This document shows positions 51,741 to 59,110 of a stretch of 64,000 nucleotides of DNA, in pieces. Made by a program: the position numbers and the translations under genes. The stretch lies in contig DATHAO010000055.1 in the NCBI GenBank assembly GCA_035296625.1, positions 1-64,000 on the forward strand, read 5' to 3'. Position 1 is the stretch's first letter. Each line of letters opens with the position of its first letter. The DNA is from DATCLS01 sp035296625. Its GTDB lineage: Bacteria; Actinomycetota; Acidimicrobiia; Acidimicrobiales; VFJN01. The notes beneath the pieces are model-generated. The model had not been told where the DNA came from. It worked only from the letters and a program-made list of their open reading frames with translations, and did not search any database.

Positions 51741-52613
51741 GTGCTCGACGAGGTGCTGGTGCCGCCGCCCGAGGCCGGACGGGTGTTCCGGGCGGGCCGG
51801 CGCGTCCGTCTGGCGGACGCCGATCCGACGGGCCGCCTGCGCCTCGACGCCTGCGCCCGCTACCTGCAGGACATCGGCAACGACGACACGGCCGAGAGCG
51901 GCATCGACGACCCGGCGACCACCTGGGTGGCGCGCCGGGCGGTGATCGACGTCCACCGGCCGCCCGTGTGGCAGGAGTGGCTCGGCCTCGCGACGTGGTG
52001 CGGCGGCACGGGCGGCCGGTGGGCCGAGCGGCGTCTGGCGCTGGCTGGCGAGCGCGGCGGCCGCGTCGAGATCGCCACGCTGTGGGTGCACGTCGACGTG
52101 ACCACGATGGCTCCGGCGCGGCTGCCCGAGGCGTTCGTCGCCGCCTATGCGTCGGCGGCCGGTGGCCGCAGGGTGTCGAGCCGGCGCTGGCTCGACGGGC
52201 CGCCACCGCCCGGGCCCGCCGTGGCCACCCGCGCGTGGCCTCTGCGGGCGGTCGACGTCGACCTCCTCGGCCACGTCAACAACGCCGCCTACTGGGCGGC
52301 CGTGGAGGAGCTGCTGCTCGGCGGCCCGGCGGGCTCGGCCTCCGAGGAGCCCGCGCCGGACGGTCCGGCGCCGGGAGCCGCCCGCCACCCGCTGCTCGCC
52401 GCGCCGCATCGGGCCGTCATCGAGTACGGCGCAGGCATCGCCCCCGGCGCCCCGGTCGAGCTGGTGACGATGTCGTCGCCCGGGCGTGTGTCCGTCTGGT
52501 TCACCGTCGCGGGCACCGCCCACGCCACGGCCACCGTGGGACCGCTGCCGGACGGCGGATCCGTTCCGCACGGCCGGCTGAGGGCACGCGGCGGCCGGTC
52601 CGGCCTCGACTAG
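51741..52613 (+). CDS. Acyl-ACP thioesterase family protein (double hot-dog)
   Basis: 290 residues. Two hot-dog units: the first has RLADADPTGRLRLDACARYLQDIG, the second has RAVDVDLLGHVNNAAYWAAVEE, the characteristic FatA/FatB-like D..GHVNN motif with catalytic Asp/Asn/His. Releases fatty acids from ACP or hydrolyses acyl-CoA. GTG 51741 start. A Pro/Ala-rich insert near 195-215 separates the second unit's motifs. Convergent with a zinc-less MDR gene. Confidence 0.87.
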   Translation: MLDEVLVPPPEAGRVFRAGRRVRLADADPTGRLRLDACARYLQDIGNDDTAESGIDDPATTWVARRAVIDVHRPPVWQEWLGLATWCGGTGGRWAERRLALAGERGGRVEIATLWVHVDVTTMAPARLPEAFVAAYASAAGGRRVSSRRWLDGPPPPGPAVATRAWPLRAVDVDLLGHVNNAAYWAAVEELLLGGPAGSASEEPAPDGPAPGAARHPLLAAPHRAVIEYGAGIAPGAPVELVTMSSPGRVSVWFTVAGTAHATATVGPLPDGGSVPHGRLRARGGRSGLD

Positions 52614-52623
52614 CTCGGCCGGA

Positions 52624-53568
52624 TCAGTCGGCGAGGAGGACGATCTTGCCGAGCTTGCCGCCGTCCGCGAACCGTTCGTAGGCGGCTGCCGCCTCCGCCA
52701 TCGGGAACGTGGCCGCCAGCGGCACGGTGATCCGTCCGTCGGCGAGCAGCGGCAGCACGTGGCGCTCGACCCGGCGGGCGGCGAGCGCCTTGTCCTCCAG
52801 GGGCCGCGACCGCAGCGTCGAGCCGTGGATCCGTCCCCGGGTCGCCATGAGAGCCAGCAGGTCGACCTCGGCCCGGAACCCGGCACCCACGCCGATCACC
52901 GCGATCCGCCCGGCGGTGGCCAGAGCCGCCAGGTTCGCCGGCATGTTCGGGGCCCCCACCAGCTCGAGCACGACGTCGAAGGGCCCGCGCTCGCCGAAGC
53001 CGTCGGGGGCCACGACCGTGGCCCCGAGTGCGGCCACGCCCGCCCGCTGGGCGACGGACCGCACGGTGGCGACCACGTCGGCCCCCGCGGCCACCGCCAG
53101 CTCGACCGCGGCCGTGCCGACGCCGCCGGCGGCGCCGTGCACGCAGACCCGCTCGCCCATGCCCAGCTCGCACTGGGCGAAGAGCGCGTCGTGGGCGGTC
53201 GTGTAGTTCTCGGGTACGCCGCCGGCGCGCTCCCACGACACCCCATCGGGGACCGGCACGGCCAGCGGCTCGGGCACTGCGGCCAGCTCGGCCTGCGCGG
53301 CCCCGGCCACCACGGCCATTACCCGGTCGCCGACGGTGAAGCGCTGGCAGCGCTCGCCGGCGGCCACGACCTCACCTGCCATCTCCAGGCCCGGGATGTC
53401 CGGCGGTGCCGTGCCGGGCGGCGGCGGGTAGAAGCCGTCCCGCTGCATGAGATCACCGCGGCACACCCCGGCGGCTCGCACGCGCACGATCAGCTCGGTC
53501 GGCCCGGCTACGGGGTCGGGGTGCTCGCGCCACTGGAGGGCGCCGTCCACGATGGTCACGGCCCACAT
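52624..53568 (-). CDS. Medium-chain dehydrogenase/reductase (quinone oxidoreductase-like)
   Basis: 314 residues. GroES-like domain with VRVRAAGVCRGDLMQRDGFYPPPP and GLEMAGEVVAAGE; Rossmann part with VHGAAGGVGTAAVELA (GxGxxG-like) near 145-160 and a C-terminal AAYERFADGGKLGKIVL. No structural or catalytic zinc cysteines beyond one, so it belongs to the zinc-independent NADPH quinone oxidoreductase branch. Reduces quinones or enones. Next to a LysR gene on the same strand, 11 bp apart. Confidence 0.9.
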   Translation of the reverse strand: MWAVTIVDGALQWREHPDPVAGPTELIVRVRAAGVCRGDLMQRDGFYPPPPGTAPPDIPGLEMAGEVVAAGERCQRFTVGDRVMAVVAGAAQAELAAVPEPLAVPVPDGVSWERAGGVPENYTTAHDALFAQCELGMGERVCVHGAAGGVGTAAVELAVAAGADVVATVRSVAQRAGVAALGATVVAPDGFGERGPFDVVLELVGAPNMPANLAALATAGRIAVIGVGAGFRAEVDLLALMATRGRIHGSTLRSRPLEDKALAARRVERHVLPLLADGRITVPLAATFPMAEAAAAYERFADGGKLGKIVLLAD

Positions 53569-53579
53569 CGGGCCGGAGG

Positions 53580-54500
53580 CTACCGGCCGGCCTCGTCCAG
53601 CCTAGGGTGGACACCGGGTTGGTCGGCGGCGGCCACGATCTCGCGAATCGTCTCGTCGACGACCCGCGCTGGGGCCGACAGGCGGGCGCGGCGGCTGTGG
53701 GCGAGGCCGACCCGGCGACGGGCCAGGCCGTCGACCGGCACGCGGTGCCAGGCGCCGGTGATCCACGCCGGCACCGCGGAGGAGGGTAGGACGGCGGGGC
53801 CGAAGCCCTCGAAGGCCAGCGACGCCACGAGGCGGAGGCCGTCGACCTCGGCCAAAGGGCGCAGGGCGACGCCCGCCTGGGCGGCCTCGCGGTCCAGCTC
53901 GTCGCGGAACGCCGTGCCCTGCGGTTCGAGCAGCAGCTCGTGGGCCGCCAGCTCGGCGAGGTCGATGCGCTCGTGCTTGGCGAGCGGGTGGCCGTCGGGG
54001 GCCACGACGATGCGGTCCTCGTCGAAGAGGGGGCGGCTGACGAGATCGGGGTCGGGGATCGGCAGGTTCACGACCGCGAGGTCGAGCGCCTCGCTCAGCA
54101 GCTGGGGGAGCAGCGACGTCGTGGTGGCGTCGACCACCACGACTCCCACCTTCGGATGCCGCTCGCGCATCACCTCGAGCAGCCGGGGCACGAGCCAGCG
54201 CCCGACCGTGCCGATGCAGCCGAGGCGGACGCTGCCCGACACGTCGTGCATGAGCGCATCGACGTCCGCGCGCAGGGCGTCGAGCTCGTGGCGGATGCGC
54301 CGGGCCCGGGCGACGACGACGTCGCCCTCGTCGGTCAGCGCCCCGGAGGTACGGTCGACCAGCGTGGCGCTCAGCTCGCGCTCGAGCCGCGCCACGTGCG
54401 TGGACACGTTCGACTGAACCGTGTGGAGCAACCGGGCGGCGCCGGAGAACGAGCCGGCTTCCGCCACGGCCACGAGGGCGGCGAGCTGACGAAGGTCCAT
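53580..54500 (-). CDS. LysR-family transcriptional regulator
   Basis: 306 residues. MDLRQLAALVAVAEAGSFSGAARLLHTVQSNVSTHVARLE-type N-terminal winged helix (1-60), then a periplasmic-binding-like effector domain beginning SVRLGCIGTVGRWLVP. It lies upstream of the MDR gene on the same strand and is likely co-transcribed, so it probably regulates itself and that gene. Divergent from the 6C RNA, whose promoter begins 36 bp from the LysR start. Effector unknown. Confidence 0.92.
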   Translation of the reverse strand: MDLRQLAALVAVAEAGSFSGAARLLHTVQSNVSTHVARLERELSATLVDRTSGALTDEGDVVVARARRIRHELDALRADVDALMHDVSGSVRLGCIGTVGRWLVPRLLEVMRERHPKVGVVVVDATTTSLLPQLLSEALDLAVVNLPIPDPDLVSRPLFDEDRIVVAPDGHPLAKHERIDLAELAAHELLLEPQGTAFRDELDREAAQAGVALRPLAEVDGLRLVASLAFEGFGPAVLPSSAVPAWITGAWHRVPVDGLARRRVGLAHSRRARLSAPARVVDETIREIVAAADQPGVHPRLDEAGR

Positions 54501-54535
54501 CGCTCAACATGATGGCACCTATCGGAAACAACTGT

Positions 54536-54564
54536 TTGACGCATCGGCCGGCTCGTCCCACAAT
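54536..54564 (+). promoter_or_regulatory. Sigma-70-type promoter of the 6C RNA
   Basis: TTGACG (54536-54541), a 17-nt spacer and CACAAT (54559-54564): near-consensus -35, ideal spacing and a recognisable -10. It would start RNA near 54571, directly at the 6C-like RNA. Much stronger than any other promoter I can see in the window. Confidence 0.7.
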
Positions 54565-54570
54565 GGCTGT

Positions 54571-54700
54571 ACACGAGCGGCGTAGGAATCCCCCCTCCGA
54601 AGCCGTTCGATTAGAGGTGCCGCAGACGGGATCCCCCCTCCGCTGCGAAGCACCCGTAGGAGCCGACCGATCACCCGCGGTCGGCTCCTTCCGTTTTCCG
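54571..54700 (+). ncRNA. 6C RNA (actinobacterial small RNA)
   Basis: About 130 nt. Two stem-loops each expose the same run: AATCCCCCCTCCG in the first (closed by CGGC/GCCG, near 54579-54607) and GATCCCCCCTCCG in the second (closed by GTGC/GCAC and CGCAG/CTGCG, near 54617-54653). Paired C6 loops define the 6C RNA class (B11/ncRv13660c in mycobacteria), which represses targets through the C-rich loops. It has its own promoter and a terminator with T-run. In mycobacteria it also sits beside a HAD hydrolase gene, as here. Boundaries are estimated from promoter and terminator. Confidence 0.88.
54658..54697 (+). terminator. Rho-independent terminator of the 6C RNA
   Basis: AGGAGCCGACC (54658-54668) pairs perfectly with GGTCGGCTCCT (54679-54689), 10-nt loop, followed by TCCGTTTT. 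The T-run makes it the clearest intrinsic terminator in the window. It ends before the HAD-PlsC gene at 54756. Confidence 0.88.
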
Positions 54701-54755
54701 GTGGCTCCGCCCGCCACCCCGCAGCAGCGGCGTCCGGGCTGTACGGTCGGCCCCG

Positions 54756-56228
54756 ATGAGTGCCACCGCCACCCCGGGACCCGTCGCCGACGGTCGCCGT
54801 CCGCAGGCCGCGGCCTTCTTCGACCTCGACCGCACGCTGCTCAGCGGCGCCAGCGGCCCGGCCTACAGCCAGGCCATGCGCGACGCCGGGGTGATCACGC
54901 AGGGCCCCGTGCCCGGCGAGTCGCTGCTCTATCGGTTCTTCGACCTGGTGGGTGAGACCCGCCCGGCCATGCTCCTCACCCGCCAGGGAGCCCGGCTGGC
55001 CAAGGGCTGGTCCAGCGCCGAGGTGCGCGAGGCCGGGCGCATCGCCGCCGGGCGCCTCGTCGACGTCGTCCAGCCCTACGCCCGGCCGCTGCTCGACGGG
55101 CACCGCCGGGCCGGGCGGCCCGTGGTCATGGCGACCACCACGCCGGTCGACATGGTGGGCCCTCTGGCCGACGCGCTCGGCTTCGACGACGTGATCGCCA
55201 CCCGCTACGGGACCGGCCCCGATGGCCGCTACGACGGCACTATCGACGGCGAGTTCGTCTGGGGTCCGGGCAAGCTACGGGCCGTGCGGGCCTGGGCCGA
55301 CGACCACGGCGTCGACGTCGGCGCCAGCTGGGCGTACTCCGACAGCCTCTACGACCGCCCGCTGCTCGGCGCCGTCGCCCACCCCGTGGCCGTCAACCCC
55401 GACCTGCGGCTGCAGGCCGTGGCGACGCTGCGGCGGTGGCCGATCGTGCACCTCGACGTGCCCGCCGGAGTGGCGAAGCTGCCGATCATCGGGCTCGAGC
55501 TGCAGCGCATCGGCCAGTACGCCCTGCGCCCCGAGCTGCTGCCCTACGCCCGCTTCACGTTCTCCGGCCTCGAGCACATCCCGGACGACGGCCCGGCGAT
55601 CCTCGTGTCGAACCACCGCAGCTACTTCGACCCGGTCGCGCTGGCGCTCGCGTTCGCTCGCCGCCACCGGCCCGTGCGGTTTCTCGGCAAGCGTGAGGTC
55701 TTCGACGCCCCCGTCGTCGGCCCCGTCGTGCGGGCCATGGGCGGCATCCCCGTCGACCGGGCCAGCGGGTCGAGCGAGCCGCTCGAGCAGGCCGCGGTGG
55801 CGCTCGGGGCGGGCGAGCTCGTGGCGATCCTCCCCCAGGGCACGATCCCGCGCGGGCCCGCGTTCTTCGACCCCGAGCTGAAGGGCCGATGGGGCGCAGC
55901 CCGCCTGGCGGCCATGACCGGCGTGCCGGTCGTGCCCATCGGGCTGTGGGGCACCGAGCGCGTGTGGCCGCGCCGCGAGCGTGTCCCCCGCATGTGGAAC
56001 CTCACGAACCCCGCCCACGTCTCGGTGGCGGTGGGGCCACCCGTCACGCTCAAGCTGCGCTCACCCGCCGCGGACACCCGCAGGATCATGGCGGCGATCG
56101 CCGACCTGCTGCCGCCCGAGGCCCGCGAGGGCCGCACGCCGACGGCCGAGGAGCTCGCCCTCACCTACCCCACCGGCTACCGAGGCGACCCCGAGGCCGA
56201 GACGGAGCGCCGCCCCGGCGAGGACTGA
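54756..56228 (+). CDS. Bifunctional HAD-IB hydrolase / 1-acylglycerol-3-phosphate acyltransferase (PlsC)
   Basis: 490 residues. N-terminal HAD-IB phosphatase-like domain with DLDRTLL (nucleophile D23, D25) and YSDSLYDRPLL; C-terminal PlsC domain with NHRSYFD (H287, D292), GGIPVDR, LPQGTIPRG and MTGVPVVPIGLWG. Makes phosphatidic acid from lysophosphatidic acid in the membrane-lipid pathway; the HAD half may hydrolyse a phospho-intermediate. This fusion is common in actinobacteria (mycobacterial Rv2483c-like). It starts 56 bp after the 6C terminator; read-through regulation is possible but not shown. Confidence 0.92.
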   Translation: MSATATPGPVADGRRPQAAAFFDLDRTLLSGASGPAYSQAMRDAGVITQGPVPGESLLYRFFDLVGETRPAMLLTRQGARLAKGWSSAEVREAGRIAAGRLVDVVQPYARPLLDGHRRAGRPVVMATTTPVDMVGPLADALGFDDVIATRYGTGPDGRYDGTIDGEFVWGPGKLRAVRAWADDHGVDVGASWAYSDSLYDRPLLGAVAHPVAVNPDLRLQAVATLRRWPIVHLDVPAGVAKLPIIGLELQRIGQYALRPELLPYARFTFSGLEHIPDDGPAILVSNHRSYFDPVALALAFARRHRPVRFLGKREVFDAPVVGPVVRAMGGIPVDRASGSSEPLEQAAVALGAGELVAILPQGTIPRGPAFFDPELKGRWGAARLAAMTGVPVVPIGLWGTERVWPRRERVPRMWNLTNPAHVSVAVGPPVTLKLRSPAADTRRIMAAIADLLPPEAREGRTPTAEELALTYPTGYRGDPEAETERRPGED

Positions 56229-56259
56229 GCACGGCCCGGCTGAGCGGATCCGCGGATGG

Positions 56260-58164
56260 TCACGGTCGTCTTCTCGGCCGCTGGGCGGCCGAGAGGTCGA
56301 GCGACGGGCTATCTCCGCTCGTGGAGCCTTCGGGACCGGGCCGCTGGGCCACGGCTGCGCCCGTCGGTGCCGCCTCTCCGGCCGAGTCGCGCACCCAGCG
56401 CCCGCGGCCGGACGTCTTGGCCGCGCGCATGGCGTCGTCGGCTCGCTGGAGCACATCGTCGACCGGCCCCTCGGCCACCGACGCCACGCCGATGCTGGCG
56501 TCGAGGTGCACCTCGTAGGACGAGCCGGGCAGCGGGGTGATCGGCTCGCGGAGGACCTCGAGCAGTCGGGCCGCCACGACCTCGACGGCGTCGGGTGTGG
56601 TCAGCCGCTCGCACAGCACGGCGAACTCGTCGCCGCCGATGCGGGCCACCAGGTCGCCGGGCCGCAGGGCGTCGAGCAGCCGCCCGCCCACCGCGGCCAG
56701 CACGCGGTCGCCGACCGGGTGCCCGAGTTGCTCGTTGACCGGCTTGAAGTGGTCGAGGTCGAGGTAGATCACGGCGGCCTGGTCTTCGCCGGAGCGGGCC
56801 ACCGCGGCGAGCCGGTCGATGAACGCCGGGCGATTCGCCAACCCGGTGAGCGGGTCGTGGGTGGCGGCGAAGCGCAACGTGGTGTGGCTTCGGTCCCATT
56901 GCAGCGTGAGACGCAGCAGGTGGCCGACGCGCCGCACGGTCGTCCAGTTGAAGCGGCTCGGGCGGCCGGCCCGGGTGCGCCACACCACAATGGCGGCGGC
57001 GGGTTCCCCGTCGCCCGGCAGCGCCACGGGGTGAACCCAGCAGGCCTCGTAGCCCTCGGCCCGGGCACGGGCAGCCAGCGCGGGCGGCAACTCGTCCAGC
57101 TCGGCGAAGTGGTCCTTGCCGGAGTGCACGGCCCGGGTCCACGGCGCGCAGGGGTCGGCCTCCAGCAGCCCGCCGGCCCGCCCCGCGGTCGCCTCGAACC
57201 GGTTGCCGGTCCAGCGGTCGCCGATCGCCACCGCGGTCTCGGGCACCATCTCCTCGAGGGCGGCGACCAGCTCGGCGAGCACCTCGGCCACCGGAGCGCC
57301 CTCGCCCATGGCCCCGATCGCCAGGTCGAGGGCGCGCTCGTAGCCCACTCGGCGAACGTGGACGACGTACCAGGGCAGGCCCGTGCGCCGCGTCGTGAGG
57401 ACGGACAACTCGCAGGGCAGGTGCCGCCCATCGGCGTGCACCAGGTCGACGGGTAGGCCCACGCCGCCCCACGGCGTGATCTCGAACGCCTCGTCGATCA
57501 CGCCGAACGCCTCGTAGACCTCGCCCAGCGACTGGGGAGCGACCACGCTGTCGAAGCGGGTGCCCACGAGCTGGTCTGGCCGCCACCCGAAGAACCGCTC
57601 CATCGAGGCGCCCGCCCACACGATCGTTCCGTCCGGGTCGATCAGCGAGACGGGGAAGAGCGCGTGGTCGGCCATCGCCGCGAAGGACTCGGCGGTCGGG
57701 CCCGAGGCCTGGACCAGCTCGATGCGGTTGCCGAACGGGTCGTCGGTGTGGGCCCGCACCGTGCCCGGCACGTCCTCGGCGGGCCGCACGTCGTGACCCG
57801 CGGCGGTGATCCGGGCGGCCAGGGCGCCGAGGTCGGCGACCACGAGCACCGGGTGGGCCTTGCGCGCCGGGCGGAAGGGGTCCTCGACGCCCAGGTGCAG
57901 GGTCACCTGCGGTCCCTCGAACCAGCACCCGCCCCGCACGGCCAGCGCGGGGGGCTTGGGCACGGGGCGCAGCCCGAGCAGGTCGCCGTAGAAGCGGTGG
58001 GCGGCGGCGACCGCCTCGTGGCCGGCGGGCATCGCCAGCTGGACGTGGTCGATGCCGAGCAGGAGCGGGGCGTCGGGGGGCGCGGCCGGCCCGTCCGGCC
58101 GTGGGGACGCCGCCTCGGCCGGGGGGCCGGGGGCCTCGGGGGGATCGTGCTCGGGGCGAACCAT
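56260..58164 (-). CDS. Diguanylate cyclase with VOC, PAS and GAF-like sensor domains
   Basis: 634 residues. Residues ~35-152 are a VOC/glyoxalase-like domain (GIDHVQLAMPAG, AHRFYGDLLGLRPV, FGNRIELVQA); ~160-270 a PAS domain (HALFPVSLIDPDGTIVWAGASMERFFGW); ~285-425 a GAF-like domain; ~435-600 a GGDEF domain with intact RIGGDEF (510-514) and an inhibitory RxxD I-site five residues before it (RPGD). It should make c-di-GMP from two GTP. No membrane helix and no EAL domain. The VOC domain as sensor is unusual and may bind a small ligand. ATG 58164; divergent from a GntR gene. The last ~35 residues are polar and variable. Confidence 0.88.
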   Translation of the reverse strand: MVRPEHDPPEAPGPPAEAASPRPDGPAAPPDAPLLLGIDHVQLAMPAGHEAVAAAHRFYGDLLGLRPVPKPPALAVRGGCWFEGPQVTLHLGVEDPFRPARKAHPVLVVADLGALAARITAAGHDVRPAEDVPGTVRAHTDDPFGNRIELVQASGPTAESFAAMADHALFPVSLIDPDGTIVWAGASMERFFGWRPDQLVGTRFDSVVAPQSLGEVYEAFGVIDEAFEITPWGGVGLPVDLVHADGRHLPCELSVLTTRRTGLPWYVVHVRRVGYERALDLAIGAMGEGAPVAEVLAELVAALEEMVPETAVAIGDRWTGNRFEATAGRAGGLLEADPCAPWTRAVHSGKDHFAELDELPPALAARARAEGYEACWVHPVALPGDGEPAAAIVVWRTRAGRPSRFNWTTVRRVGHLLRLTLQWDRSHTTLRFAATHDPLTGLANRPAFIDRLAAVARSGEDQAAVIYLDLDHFKPVNEQLGHPVGDRVLAAVGGRLLDALRPGDLVARIGGDEFAVLCERLTTPDAVEVVAARLLEVLREPITPLPGSSYEVHLDASIGVASVAEGPVDDVLQRADDAMRAAKTSGRGRWVRDSAGEAAPTGAAVAQRPGPEGSTSGDSPSLDLSAAQRPRRRP

Positions 58165-58346
58165 TCGATCAGCCGCCGCTCGGGGATTGGGGACCGGACC
58201 TCGACGTGCCGCGGGCGACGAGCCCGGGCCGGAGCTTCGTCGCACCGGCCGGACGTCGAGCCCCCAGACGGGCCGAGGCGGTCATCTTGTCACCCGCGGG
58301 CCCGCCCCGCAGCCCGGGGGTCGGCGTTTGCCCGAGGGCGGCCGGG

Positions 58347-58358
58347 CAGACAAGTCTG
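58347..58358. promoter_or_regulatory. Palindrome and direct repeat before the GntR gene
   Basis: CAGACAAGTCTG is a perfect palindrome (arms CAGAC/GTCTG); overlapping it, GACAAGT is repeated as GACAAGT-CTGT-GACAAGT, ending at the GTG start. A likely autoregulatory operator for the GntR-type protein that could also affect the divergent diguanylate cyclase gene. Confidence 0.45.
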
Positions 58359-58364
58359 TGACAA

Positions 58365-59096
58365 GTGCGCGAGGTCCGCTACCGATCGATCGCCGACGAG
58401 CTGCGGGGCCGCGTGGAGGCCGGTGAGTTCGGCCGGGGCCGACTCCTGCCCAGCGAGAGCGAGCTGTCGACCGCCTACGGGGTCAGCCGGGTCACCGTGC
58501 GCAAGGCGCTCGAGCTGCTGCGCGACGAGGGCCTGATCGACGCCCGGCAGGGCTTCGGCTGGTTCGTGGCGACCGACCCGGTGCGCCAGTCGCTGGCCCG
58601 CCTGGGCACGATCGAGGAGCAGCTGGAGGCGCTCGGCAGCGCGTCGGAGCGGCGCATCGTGAGCTTCGGCGTCGTGCCGGCGCCGCCCCGGGCGCGCCAG
58701 GTTCTGGGCGCCGGCTCGGTGCTCGAGGCGCGGCGCGTGAACCTGGCCGACGGCGAGCCGTTCGCCCGGGTCACCGTGTGGTGCCCCGAGGACGTGGCCG
58801 CCGGCCTGTCGCGGGCCGAGGTCCAGCGAGCACCGTTCTACGACCTGGTCGGCGCGGCCATCGGCTCGGCCACCCAGACGATAGGGGCGGTGGCCGCCGG
58901 GCCCGAGGACGCCGCCCTGCTCGCCGTGCCGGTCGGCTCCCCGATGCTGCGCTGCGAGCGGATCACCCGCGACGCCCGGGAGTCACCAGTGCTCCTGTCG
59001 GAGTTCGTGTTCCCGGCGCACCGCACCGAGTTCGTGGTCGAGCTGAATCGCGTCGAGCCCTCGATCGGCCCGTCCGGCCTCCGCCTCGTCCAGTAA
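58365..59096 (+). CDS. GntR-family regulator with UTRA domain (HutC type)
   Basis: 243 residues. Winged helix at the N-terminus (YRSIADELRGRVEAGEFG, LLPSESELSTAYGVSRVTVRKALELL); a C-terminal UTRA ligand domain (LEARRVNLADGEPFARVTV, LLSEFVFPAHRTEFVVEL). Binds a small sugar- or amino-acid-like ligand. The GTG at 58365 has no Shine-Dalgarno, so it may be leaderless; an operator-like palindrome lies directly upstream. Target genes not evident; the divergent cyclase gene is a candidate. Confidence 0.92.
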   Translation: MREVRYRSIADELRGRVEAGEFGRGRLLPSESELSTAYGVSRVTVRKALELLRDEGLIDARQGFGWFVATDPVRQSLARLGTIEEQLEALGSASERRIVSFGVVPAPPRARQVLGAGSVLEARRVNLADGEPFARVTVWCPEDVAAGLSRAEVQRAPFYDLVGAAIGSATQTIGAVAAGPEDAALLAVPVGSPMLRCERITRDARESPVLLSEFVFPAHRTEFVVELNRVEPSIGPSGLRLVQ

Positions 59097-59110
59097 TGGC
59101 GGCGCGGCCG

